From positions 84,042-148,041 of the forward strand of contig JAABSO010000005.1 of the NCBI GenBank assembly GCA_011390335.1: a stretch of DNA of 64,000 bases, in the 5' to 3' direction. Below, one piece after another: positions 43,706 to 51,570 of the stretch (position 1 is the first letter of the stretch; each line of letters begins with the position of its first letter). The notes beneath the pieces are model-generated. The model saw nothing but the letters and a program-made list of their open reading frames with translations. It did no database searches and was not told where the DNA came from. The stretch comes from Desulfotignum sp. (lineage in GTDB: Bacteria; Desulfobacterota; Desulfobacteria; Desulfobacterales; Desulfobacteraceae). A program made the position numbers and the translations under genes.

Positions 43706-44773
43706 ATGGCAAAGGTATTAATGAAGGGAAACGAGGCCATCGGTGAGGCTGCCATCCGGGCAGGCTGTAAAAACTATTTTGCATATCCCATCACCCCCCA
43801 GTCCGAAGTTGCGGAATACCTGGTGAAACGGCTGCCTGAAGAAGGCGGGGTGTTTCTCCAGGGAGAAAGTGAAGTGGCGGTGGGGTATATGATTTTCGGC
43901 GCAGCCGGTGCCGGCGAACGGGTCATGACCACCTCCTCTTCTCCGGGGATCAGCCTGATGAGCGAAGCCATCTCTTATATTGCGGCAGCCCAGTGCCCTG
44001 CGGTATTTGTCAATATTGTCAGGGGTGGTCCGGGCTTAGGGGGAATTCTGCCCTCCCAGGGGGATTATTTCCAGGCCACCAAGGGCGGGGGTCACGGGGA
44101 TTACCACCTGCTGGTGCTGGCGCCGGACGGGGTGCAGGAGGCTGTTGAGATGACCATGCAGGCCTTTACCCTGGCGGAAAAATACAGAGGCCCTGTCATG
44201 ATCATGGGAGACGGGCTCATCGGACAGATGATGGAGCCGGTGGAGTTTCCCGATGATCTGAAAACCGAACCCACAAACAAGGATGACTGGGCCACCAGCG
44301 GCATGGATTTTCGCAAAAGCAAAAAGCGCAACCTGGTAAAATCTTTGTTTCTTGATCCTACGGCCCTCAATGACAACAACCTGGCCCTCAAAGCAAAATA
44401 TGAACAGATGAAAAAAGAGGAGGTGCAGTTCGAGCTGTACAACGGGGACACCGATTACCAGATTTTGATCACCTCTTACGGCACCATGAGCCGGGTGTGC
44501 AGAACGGCCATTGACATGCTCAAGGAAGACGGCATCGAAGTAGCCATGCTGCGGCCCAAAACCCTGTTCCCATTTCCGGAAAAAGCCGTGTTTGAGGCTG
44601 CATGCAAAGACAGCTGCAAAGCGGTCATCAGCATTGAGATGAGCATGGGCCAGATGGTGGAGGATGTTGAGCGCTGCGTCAAAGGCCGGCGGCCCGTGGA
44701 ATTCTACGGTGAGTGCGGCGGAGACATCCCCTCCCCGGAAAAAATTATCGACATTATCAAAGAACTGTTATAG
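43706..44773 (+). CDS. korA: 2-oxoacid:ferredoxin oxidoreductase, alpha subunit
   Basis: This 355-residue subunit starts with KGNEAIGEAAIRAGCKNYFAYPITPQSEVAEYL, the usual KorA/VorB beginning, and has GERVMTTSSSPGISLMSEAISYIAAAQCPAVFVNI. It works with the beta (TPP), gamma and ferredoxin subunits to interconvert a 2-oxo acid and its acyl-CoA with ferredoxin. 2-oxoglutarate is the likely substrate (carbon assimilation or a partial reductive TCA cycle), but a 2-oxoisovalerate type is not excluded. Confidence 0.93.
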   Translation: MAKVLMKGNEAIGEAAIRAGCKNYFAYPITPQSEVAEYLVKRLPEEGGVFLQGESEVAVGYMIFGAAGAGERVMTTSSSPGISLMSEAISYIAAAQCPAVFVNIVRGGPGLGGILPSQGDYFQATKGGGHGDYHLLVLAPDGVQEAVEMTMQAFTLAEKYRGPVMIMGDGLIGQMMEPVEFPDDLKTEPTNKDDWATSGMDFRKSKKRNLVKSLFLDPTALNDNNLALKAKYEQMKKEEVQFELYNGDTDYQILITSYGTMSRVCRTAIDMLKEDGIEVAMLRPKTLFPFPEKAVFEAACKDSCKAVISIEMSMGQMVEDVERCVKGRRPVEFYGECGGDIPSPEKIIDIIKELL

Positions 44774-44782
44774 GAGCACACC

Positions 44783-45520
44783 ATGGGAAAGACTTTTTCA
44801 ACGCCAAAGGCGCTCAGCAAAACCCACACCCACTACTGCCCCGGATGCACCCACGGCATTGTCCACCGCTTGGTGGCGGAAGCCATCGATGACTTAGGGA
44901 TACAGGGAAAAACCGTGGGCATCGCCCCTGTGGGATGCGCCGTGCTGGCATACAACTATTTTGACTGTGATTTTCAGGAAGCAGCCCATGGCAGGGCACC
45001 GGCCATGGCCACCGGCATCAAGCGGGTCCGGCCGGATTTGATGGTATTCACCTACCAGGGAGACGGGGATCTGGCCTCCATCGGCATGGGTGAAATCATC
45101 CATGCTGCCAACCGGGGGGAAAAATTCACCACCATATTTATCAACAATGCCATCTACGGCATGACCGGCGGCCAGATGGCCCCCACCACCATGGGCGGAC
45201 AGCGTGCCACCACCGCACCTGCGGGAAGAGATACCGCTGCCACGGGCATGCCCATCCGCATGGCAAACCTGCTGGCCGAACTGGTGACCCCGGGGTATAT
45301 CACAAGGCAGGCCGTGCTCAAACCCCAGCAGGTTAACAAAACAAAAAAAGCCATAAAACAGGCATTCCAATACCAGATGGAAAACAAATGCTTCAGTTTT
45401 GTGGAAGTTATTTCCACCTGCCCCACCAACTGGGGCCTGACACCCTTGGATGCCCTTAAATGGGCCGAAGACACCCTGCTTCCCTATTATGAACTGGGTG
45501 ACTATAAAGTGCCTGAATAG
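44783..45520 (+). CDS. korB: 2-oxoacid:ferredoxin oxidoreductase, beta subunit (TPP)
   Basis: This 245-residue thiamine-pyrophosphate subunit carries the CPGCTHG motif and the TPP/Mg motif GDGDLASIGMGEIIHAANRGEKFTTIFINNAIYGMTGGQMAPT. It lies 9 bases after korA. Together they form the catalytic core. The last residues (LPYYELGDYKVPE) show nothing unusual. Confidence 0.94.
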   Translation: MGKTFSTPKALSKTHTHYCPGCTHGIVHRLVAEAIDDLGIQGKTVGIAPVGCAVLAYNYFDCDFQEAAHGRAPAMATGIKRVRPDLMVFTYQGDGDLASIGMGEIIHAANRGEKFTTIFINNAIYGMTGGQMAPTTMGGQRATTAPAGRDTAATGMPIRMANLLAELVTPGYITRQAVLKPQQVNKTKKAIKQAFQYQMENKCFSFVEVISTCPTNWGLTPLDALKWAEDTLLPYYELGDYKVPE

Positions 45521-45549
45521 ATCCATTCTAAATATTTTTGGAGAAACCA

Positions 45550-46104
45550 ATGCAGACAGAAATAAAATTTGCAGGATTCGGCGGCCAGGGCATTTTGCTC
45601 AGTGCAAAGCTTTTGGCTTATGCAGCAATGAAACAAGGATCATTTGTGGCCTGGATACCCTCTTACGGACCGGAGATGCGCGGGGGAACAGCCTATTGCA
45701 CTGTGGTAATCAGCGACAGGCTCATCGGCTCTCCCATCATAAAAAACCCCACCCATCTTGTGGCCATGAACCTGCCGTCCCTGGAAAAATTTGAAAATGA
45801 CGTCAAACCGGGCGGCATCATTTTCATCAACTCCTCTTTGATCCCTGTGACAAGCAAACGCACCGATGTCACCCAGCTGGTGGTGCCGGTGAATGATATC
45901 GCCATCAAGGCCGGTTCTGTCCGGGCTGCCAACATCGTGGCCTTAAGCGCATTTGCCGCCAAAAGCGAACTGGTGGACCTGGATCTGCTCAAAGCCTGTG
46001 TCAAGGAGGAGTTTGCCGCCAAACCCAAAATCATCCCATTGAACATGGATGCGTTTGACCGGGGGGTGGAGATCGCCTTAGCCGATCAGGCCCAAACAGC
46101 ATAA
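45550..46104 (+). CDS. korC: 2-oxoacid:ferredoxin oxidoreductase, gamma subunit
   Basis: A 184-residue subunit with the typical start IKFAGFGGQGILLSAKLLAYAAMKQGSFVAWIPSYGPEMRGGTAYCTVVISD and LVAMNLPSLEKFENDVKPGG. The ATG at 45550 follows TTGGAGAAACCA. It completes the korDABC set. 60 bases follow before the ACT-domain gene, including a 13-base palindrome CGTGCA-T-TGCACG (46119-46131). Confidence 0.92.
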   Translation: MQTEIKFAGFGGQGILLSAKLLAYAAMKQGSFVAWIPSYGPEMRGGTAYCTVVISDRLIGSPIIKNPTHLVAMNLPSLEKFENDVKPGGIIFINSSLIPVTSKRTDVTQLVVPVNDIAIKAGSVRAANIVALSAFAAKSELVDLDLLKACVKEEFAAKPKIIPLNMDAFDRGVEIALADQAQTA

Positions 46105-46163
46105 CCTGTTTTACCAGCCGTGCATTGCACGTTAACTCAGGAAAATAAAAAGGGGGCCGCTTC

Positions 46164-46655
46164 ATGATCAGAATTGAAATATCGTTGTTTCTCAAAAATG
46201 CGCCTGGTGAGCTGGCAAAACTCACCGACCTGTTTGGGCAGGCCAATATTAATATTGATGCCATCACCATCCAGGATGCGTCATCATATGTCCAGAACCT
46301 GTTTGAAGCCAGGGGAAAATCCCTTAAACGGCTGGCATCGTCCGCCAGTTACAGCTCCATGCGCAGAGATTCTGCTGAATTTGCCCTGGTCCGCCTGTTG
46401 ACCGACAACCCGGATGCGTCAGTGGCCCTGTTACAAGAAAACGATTACCTGTTTGACACAAAAGAGGTGGTGGCGGTGGACATCACCAACAAACCCGGGG
46501 AATTTGCCAAAATCACCAAAAAATTCGGTGAAGAACAGATCAACATCAATTATGTATATGGATCTGTGTCTGATGCCGACGGCAAGTGCCTGTTTGTGTT
46601 CTGCCCCGAGGACGTGGCATTTGCCGAATCCATTTTCAAGGACAACACCTACTAG
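46164..46655 (+). CDS. Double ACT-domain protein
   Basis: This 163-residue protein consists of two ACT-like ligand-binding modules. The first starts ISLFLKNAPGELAKLTDLFGQANINIDAITIQD, and the second is VAVDITNKPGEFAKITKKFGEEQININYVYGSV. ACT domains bind amino acids and regulate enzymes; this stand-alone protein may sense an amino acid for the kor or radical SAM operon. No catalytic domain is present. The start follows AAGGGGGCCGCTTC, an acceptable ribosome site. Confidence 0.88.
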   Translation: MIRIEISLFLKNAPGELAKLTDLFGQANINIDAITIQDASSYVQNLFEARGKSLKRLASSASYSSMRRDSAEFALVRLLTDNPDASVALLQENDYLFDTKEVVAVDITNKPGEFAKITKKFGEEQININYVYGSVSDADGKCLFVFCPEDVAFAESIFKDNTY

Positions 46656-46730
46656 CACTGGCAGGCGATAGGACCAAAGAAGATCTGAACGGTCTGGAAC
46701 CCTGACCCCGTCTGACCAATTTTGACAGAG

Positions 46731-46808
46731 CCCCCCTGTGGGTGCCGTGTGACAGGACCGTCAGATGCCAATCTCGGGCCGGTCACACGGCACCCACAGG
46801 GGGCGGGG
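46731..46808 (+). repeat. Dispersed palindromic element, copy D (compact)
   Basis: A perfect 21-bp stem: CCCCTGTGGGTGCCGTGTGA plus one base (46733-46753) pairs with 46782-46802. The 28-base loop keeps AGGACCGTCAGA and ATCTCGGGCCG from copies A and C, and GCGGGG follows the stem as in copies B and C. The arm sequence differs at several positions from the other copies, but pairing is perfect. It lies between the convergent ACT and acyl-CoA dehydrogenase genes. Confidence 0.85.
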
Positions 46809-46863
46809 TAGCAAGCAGCTGAACAGGATGAGGCTATATGCGATGGCCCCTGAGGATAAGGTA

Positions 46864-48018
46864 TCAGGGCTTGCGCTTGTCTTTGAGAATATTGTTGGAT
46901 ATCACAATGCGCTGTATCTCGGATGTCCCCTCATAGATGGTAAACACCCGGGCATCCCGGTACAGCCGCTCCACAACATAATCTTTGGTAAACCCATATC
47001 CGCCGTGCATCTGAATGGCCCGGGCCGTAATTTCATTCACCATTTCAGAAGCAAACAGTTTGGCCATGGAGGCCTCTTTTGTATAGGGTTCTTTTCGATC
47101 TTTCATGGAAGCGGCGGAAAACACCAGCTGCCTGGCGGCCTCTATCTGGGTGGCCATGTCTGCAATCTGAAAACGGATCGCCTGGTGCTTGGTGATGGGC
47201 ACCCCGAACTGCCGCCGTTTGGAGGCATATTTTACCGCCGCGTCAAAGGCGGCCTGGGCCACCCCCAAAGACTGGGCCGCAATGCCGATGCGGCCGCTGT
47301 CCAGGCCGGACATGGCAATTTTGAAGCCGTCTCCTTCCTTTCCCAGCATCTGGGATACCGGCACCCGGCAGTCTTCAAAAATCAGATCTGTGGTGTCCGA
47401 GGCCCGCAATCCCATCTTGTCCTCTTCATGGCCCACGATCAGCCCTTTTGTGCCCTTGGGCACAATAAAGCAGGAAATACCCTTGTGGCCGGCACCAGGA
47501 TCGGTTTTGGCCGTCACCAGCACCAGTTTGGCATGTTTGCCCGATGTGATGAACCGCTTGGTGCCGTTAATAATATAATGGTCCTTTTCCTTAACAGCGG
47601 TGGCAGCCTGGGAAACCGGATCAGATCCGGCATCCGGCTCGGTAAGCCCGAAGGCCCCGATGATTTCCCCTGATGCCAGGGGTTTTAAAAACTGCTGTTT
47701 CTGGTCTTTTGTGCCGAAATTATACAGGCTTTCACACACAATGGAGTTCTGTACAGACATGACCACGGATGTGGAAGCACAGGAATAGGCAATTTCCGAC
47801 AGGGCCAGGACATAGGAAACCGTATCTGCGGATTCACCGCCATATTCTTCAGGAATCATCATGCCCATAAGGCCCAGTTCACCCATCTGCCGGAAATTGT
47901 CTGCCGGAAACTCCTTGGTCTGGTCCCGCTCCGCTGCCTTTGCAGCCACCACTTTTCTGGAAAACTCCCGGACCATGTTCCGGATCATTTTCTGTTCATC
48001 TGTCAGTTTGAATAGCAT
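46864..48018 (-). CDS. Acyl-CoA dehydrogenase
   Basis: A 384-residue flavoenzyme that desaturates an acyl-CoA. Visible features are AFGLTEPDAGSDPVSQAATAV, the FAD/acyl loop YASKRRQFGVPITKHQAIRFQIADMATQIEA, AIQMHGGYGFTKDY and a terminal catalytic glutamate region IYEGTSEIQRIVI as in short-chain and branched-chain enzymes. AATATGGAGGTGTCCGGCT precedes the ATG. The nearby XRE-cupin regulator and aminotransferase may relate to branched-chain metabolism; the chain specificity is not readable from the sequence. Confidence 0.93.
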   Translation of the reverse strand: MLFKLTDEQKMIRNMVREFSRKVVAAKAAERDQTKEFPADNFRQMGELGLMGMMIPEEYGGESADTVSYVLALSEIAYSCASTSVVMSVQNSIVCESLYNFGTKDQKQQFLKPLASGEIIGAFGLTEPDAGSDPVSQAATAVKEKDHYIINGTKRFITSGKHAKLVLVTAKTDPGAGHKGISCFIVPKGTKGLIVGHEEDKMGLRASDTTDLIFEDCRVPVSQMLGKEGDGFKIAMSGLDSGRIGIAAQSLGVAQAAFDAAVKYASKRRQFGVPITKHQAIRFQIADMATQIEAARQLVFSAASMKDRKEPYTKEASMAKLFASEMVNEITARAIQMHGGYGFTKDYVVERLYRDARVFTIYEGTSEIQRIVISNNILKDKRKP

Positions 48019-48036
48019 AGCCGGACACCTCCATAT

Positions 48037-48582
48037 TTAGGGAACATACACAACCACAATCAACACGGCATCGGTATCTGCCGTGTTGCGCAGGTCATGC
48101 CTGACCCCTGAATTAAAATGAAGGGAATCTCCGGCATCCAGGACATTCACATGATCCCCCACCTGGACTTCCACTTTTCCTTCCAGCACATGGACAAATT
48201 CCTCTCCCTCGTGCTGGAACCCCACCCCCTCATGGCGGGTACCGGCTTCCACCACAATGCGGAACGCCTTTAAATGCTTGTTTTCCGCACCCGGTGTCAG
48301 GGGGGTATAGGCATATTTGTCGGTTCTTTTGGTATAGGCATCAGAGCGTTTTTCCCGGGCCTCCTCTTTATCCTTGAGAAGAAAATCAGAATCCAGCTGC
48401 AGGACCCTGGACATCTGGAGCAGGGTTCCCACAGAGGGCCGTTTTTTTCCACTTTCTATCTGCTTGATGACATCCTTGGACAACCCGGTCTCATTGGCCA
48501 TGGTATCCAGGGTAATTTTTCTGTCCAGCCTGGCCCGTTTGATCCGTTTTCCAATGGGGGTGGTTTCTTTTTTCCTGGCCAT
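48037..48582 (-). CDS. XRE-type regulator with C-terminal cupin
   Basis: A 181-residue transcription factor. An N-terminal HTH (KRIKRARLDRKITLDTMANETGLSKDVIKQIESGKKRPSVGTLLQM) is followed by a linker and a cupin-2 domain (EGVGFQHEGEEFVHVLEGKVEVQVGDHVNVLDAGDSLHFNSGVRHDLRN), which probably binds a small ligand or metal. The start at 48582 is preceded by TTGGAGATGCA; the frame is open a few codons further. The stop is 18 bases before the acyl-CoA dehydrogenase start, so it probably regulates its own operon. Confidence 0.9.
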   Translation of the reverse strand: MARKKETTPIGKRIKRARLDRKITLDTMANETGLSKDVIKQIESGKKRPSVGTLLQMSRVLQLDSDFLLKDKEEAREKRSDAYTKRTDKYAYTPLTPGAENKHLKAFRIVVEAGTRHEGVGFQHEGEEFVHVLEGKVEVQVGDHVNVLDAGDSLHFNSGVRHDLRNTADTDAVLIVVVYVP

Positions 48583-48652
48583 TGCATCTCCAATCATCTG
48601 ACGGTCATTCCCACATTATTCTCTGCATGCCCGGCACCGGGTCATTCCGGTA

Positions 48653-49717
48653 TTAATCAACCTTTTCAATCCAGTTTTCCGTATCTTTTGCTGTGCCGTA
48701 CTGGATGGATGTCAGGGCATCATAAAATTTCATGGCTGTTTTGCCGGGCTTTGTGTCACCGATGTGGATCTTTTTTTCTCCATAGCAGATTTCACCCACA
48801 GGGGATATCACGGCGGCTGTGCCTGATCCGAACACTTCAATGAGATTGCCCTTTGCATGGGCGTCAAACACTTCATCTATGCTGATTTTACGTTCCGACA
48901 CCTGCATGCCCCATTTTTTTGCCAGGTCAATGACCGAAAAACGGGTGATGCCGGGCAGGATGCTGCCGGTGAGATTGGGGGTCACCAGTTCATCGCCCAC
49001 AAGAAAAAAGATGTTCATGGCCCCCACCTCTTCAATGTATTTACGTTCCAAAGCATCCAGCCAGAGCACCTGGGCATACCCCTGTTTTTTGGCGATCTCC
49101 CCGGCATTGAGGCTGGCTGCATAATTGCCTGCGGTCTTGAATTCCCCTACCCCGCCGGGAACGGCCCTGACATGGTCTCTGGACACCCAGATTTTCACCG
49201 GTGCCAGGCCCCCGGCATAATAGGCCCCCACTGAGGAGAGAATAATGAAAAACTTGAAGGTAAAAGAGGATCTCACCCCCAGAAAAGGATCTGTGGCAAT
49301 GATAAACGGCCGGATATACAGCGATGTTCCCAGGGTTTCGGGTATCCAGTCTTTTTCCAGTTTCAGCAGCTGTTTCAGGGCATCCATGACAAAGTCCACA
49401 TCAATTTCCGGGATGCACAACCCCCTGGCAGACTGGTTCAGCCGGGCAAAATTGTCCCGGGGCCGAAACAGCTGGATTTTTTTGTCCGGTGTTTTATAGG
49501 CCTTGAGTCCCTCAAAAATGGCCTGACCATAATGGTACACCATGGCAGCCGGTGACAGGGCAAATTCTGCAAACGGTTCAATGCGCGGATCATGCCACCC
49601 TTTTTCAACTGCATATTCCATCACAAACATATGGTCGGTGAATACCGTACCAAACCCAAGATTTTTATCCTCTGGCCGGGTACCGGGCGTATCCACCCGG
49701 GTTACTGCAATTTTCAT
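48653..49717 (-). CDS. ilvE: Branched-chain amino acid aminotransferase
   Basis: A 354-residue class IV aminotransferase with EFALSPAAMVYHYGQAIFEGLKAYK at the start. The PLP lysine is in GEFKTAGNYAASLNAGEIAKKQGYAQVLWLDALERKYIEEVGAMNIFF, and the TGSILPGITR motif is present. It makes leucine, isoleucine and valine from their 2-oxo acids and also starts their breakdown. GTCAGGAGGACAGG precedes the ATG. The gene lies upstream of the XRE-cupin and acyl-CoA dehydrogenase genes on the same strand, an arrangement that would suit branched-chain catabolism. Confidence 0.95.
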   Translation of the reverse strand: MKIAVTRVDTPGTRPEDKNLGFGTVFTDHMFVMEYAVEKGWHDPRIEPFAEFALSPAAMVYHYGQAIFEGLKAYKTPDKKIQLFRPRDNFARLNQSARGLCIPEIDVDFVMDALKQLLKLEKDWIPETLGTSLYIRPFIIATDPFLGVRSSFTFKFFIILSSVGAYYAGGLAPVKIWVSRDHVRAVPGGVGEFKTAGNYAASLNAGEIAKKQGYAQVLWLDALERKYIEEVGAMNIFFLVGDELVTPNLTGSILPGITRFSVIDLAKKWGMQVSERKISIDEVFDAHAKGNLIEVFGSGTAAVISPVGEICYGEKKIHIGDTKPGKTAMKFYDALTSIQYGTAKDTENWIEKVD

Positions 49718-49783
49718 CCTGTCCTCCTGACGTGCAGAAAAAACATATCTTCTGCATGGTAAAAAATAATTATAAGACTTTTC

Positions 49784-49814
49784 GTATAAGAGCGTTTCAC
49801 AGATGCTTTGTCAA
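49784..49814 (-). promoter_or_regulatory. Possible ilvE promoter
   Basis: A perfect TTGACA (minus strand, 49809-49814) and TTATAC (49784-49789) with a long 19-base spacer. Spacing lowers confidence. TATAAT also occurs a few bases downstream. Confidence 0.3.
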
Positions 49815-49986
49815 GGATATTCTGCCCGCATTCCTTACAAAGACATGGAATCGTGCGCACTGCAAAATTTTGACTGGCCAATGGCGCAGTTCCGTATTAT
49901 GATGGCTTCATGACAAACAGGTATCCCCTTTTTGGGGCTGACAGATGCATCTGCTTTAATATAGAAGTGTTATCGGGGAGAAAATC

Positions 49987-50184
49987 ATGGCTGAAAAAAA
50001 ATTTACACAGGTGTGTACCTGCAAGAACTGCGGCAATGAAGCGGAAATGATCGTCACCTGCCAGTGGGTTGAAGAAGAGGCTGCACAGGAAAAAAGCAAA
50101 CCCGGCAGCAAACCCAAAAAAATCAAAGGCACCGGTACCTGCACCAGTTGCGGCAATGAGGCGGAAACCTGGGTGGACCTGTAA
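49987..50184 (+). CDS. Small zinc-ribbon protein
   Basis: A 65-residue protein with two CxxC knuckles, CTCKNCGNEAEM and GTCTSCGNEAET, separated by a Lys/Pro-rich linker. The repeated CGNEAE suggests an internal duplication of a rubredoxin-like zinc knuckle. Its partner is unknown. ATCGGGGAGAAAATC precedes the ATG. It lies 30 bases upstream of the response-regulator gene, and they may be co-transcribed. Confidence 0.75.
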   Translation: MAEKKFTQVCTCKNCGNEAEMIVTCQWVEEEAAQEKSKPGSKPKKIKGTGTCTSCGNEAETWVDL

Positions 50185-50214
50185 TTCACCTGCATACGAC
50201 CAAAGGACATTGTG

Positions 50215-50706
50215 ATGGATGACCGCGGGATACTGGAAAACAAGCACATCCTGGTGGTGGATGATGAACCCGATATCCTGGAAACATTGGAAGAGCTGCT
50301 TTCCATGTGCCGGGTCCATACGGCAGGCTCTTTTGAAGCCGCTGTGGAATTGCTGAAAACCAATACCTATGATGCCGCCATTTTTGACATCATGGGGGTG
50401 CAGGGATATCAGCTGCTGGAGATCACCCGCCGGTTGAACATACCCACCCTTATGCTCACGGCCCATGCCCTGACACCGGAAAATCTCAAGACCGCCATCG
50501 AAAAAGGGGCGGACGCCTACGTCCCCAAAGAAAAGCTGGTTGATATCACACTGTTTGCCGCTGATGTTCTCACCGCAAGGCAGCAGGGACGCCAGGCCAA
50601 CGCCGGCTGGTTTTCCTTTGTAAGACCGGTGTTTGACAAGTTGTTCGGCCTGAACTGGAGAAAGACGGACCAGGATTTCTGGGATGCGTTTGACAAGCGG
50701 AAATAG
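50215..50706 (+). CDS. Single-receiver response regulator with conserved tail
   Basis: A 163-residue protein: one receiver domain (HILVVDDEPDILETLEELLSM, phosphorylation site FDIMG, and LMLTAHALTPENLK) and then a 30-residue tail WFSFVRPVFDKLFGLNWRKTDQDFWDAF without a known motif. The same tail closes the UspA-REC fusion at 62.7 kb. There is no output domain. It ends where the convergent kinase gene ends, and a kinase is encoded on each side. The ATG at 50215 is chosen over the GTG one codon earlier. Confidence 0.85.
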   Translation: MDDRGILENKHILVVDDEPDILETLEELLSMCRVHTAGSFEAAVELLKTNTYDAAIFDIMGVQGYQLLEITRRLNIPTLMLTAHALTPENLKTAIEKGADAYVPKEKLVDITLFAADVLTARQQGRQANAGWFSFVRPVFDKLFGLNWRKTDQDFWDAFDKRK

Positions 50707-51450
50707 CTACAGCAAGGGAATAACCACCTTGAACTCAGCCCCCTGTCCGGAATCTGAATCAAGCACCAGTTCACCGCCCATGTCCCTGAGCAGCACCATG
50801 ACGCCGGCCAGTCCCAGGCCATGGCTCTGGATGGCGTCTTCAATGGAACCACCGGTTGTAAAATAGATTTCAAATATCCGCTGCTGGTCTGATCTGGGTA
50901 TGCCCCGGCCGTCATCTTTCACCCACATGGTGAGCCGGCTTTCCCGAATCAGGCCCCTGATATCAACCCGGGCGGCCCGGTGCTTGAATGCGTTTGTGAC
51001 AAGATTTCTCAATATCTGGCGTACCTTGGCCGCATCCAGGCACACACTGGCTTCCCAGGTCTGCCGCGCAAAATTCAGACTGACCCCGGCTTCTTCAATG
51101 GCTTCCTGAAGCTGCGCATAGGTCTGGGCCCTTCTGATATCATCTGCCACGCCCGGATCTGCCAGATCAAACACCTCCACCAATACCCCCACAACCAGAG
51201 ATGCCACGGTGAACTGCGAACAGATATGCACCCCTTCCCTGGAGCGTCCCAGTTCCAGGACATCGTTCACCAGACGCTGGGTGGCAAGGGTGTTGCGCAC
51301 AATGCGTTTGAGCACCTTGATCTGTTTTTCCGTCAAAGGGCCGTAGGTATCCTGTCGGTCCAGCAGGGATCTGGCCCCGGCATTGATTACAGATATGGGC
51401 ACCTTTAAATCATGGATGAGAATCTCAGTCTTGATATTGGTGTCAGGCAT
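50707..51450 (-). CDS. Small cytoplasmic histidine kinase
   Basis: This 247-residue protein is essentially only HisKA and HATPase domains. The H-box is ILIHDLKVPISVINAG. N-box and G-box motifs are visible (LRNLVTNAFKHRAA, VKDDGRGIPRSDQQRIFEIYFTTGG and GLGLAGVMVLL). There is no sensor or membrane segment. The ATG at 51450 follows AAAAGGTGACCAACGAG. It is probably the kinase for one of the nearby receivers; its input is unknown and may be another protein. Confidence 0.88.
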   Translation of the reverse strand: MPDTNIKTEILIHDLKVPISVINAGARSLLDRQDTYGPLTEKQIKVLKRIVRNTLATQRLVNDVLELGRSREGVHICSQFTVASLVVGVLVEVFDLADPGVADDIRRAQTYAQLQEAIEEAGVSLNFARQTWEASVCLDAAKVRQILRNLVTNAFKHRAARVDIRGLIRESRLTMWVKDDGRGIPRSDQQRIFEIYFTTGGSIEDAIQSHGLGLAGVMVLLRDMGGELVLDSDSGQGAEFKVVIPLL

Positions 51451-51570
51451 CTCGTTGGTCACCTTTTAAAATCCTTGCAATTTGATTCAATGATTTTATA
51501 TAGTGGCAATATCACACCACCAGATGTTATACGGGGATACGGGAATCTTGTAAAGCCTTTTGGAGTTTTT

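Noticed and set aside
13164..46808. CRISPR array interpretation of the repeats
   Set aside because: The copies are far apart, imperfect and palindromic, with no regular spacers and no cas genes.
49868..49900. Promoter TTGACT with TATTAT before the zinc-ribbon gene
   Set aside because: The 19-base spacing and the long distance to the gene make it no better than chance.
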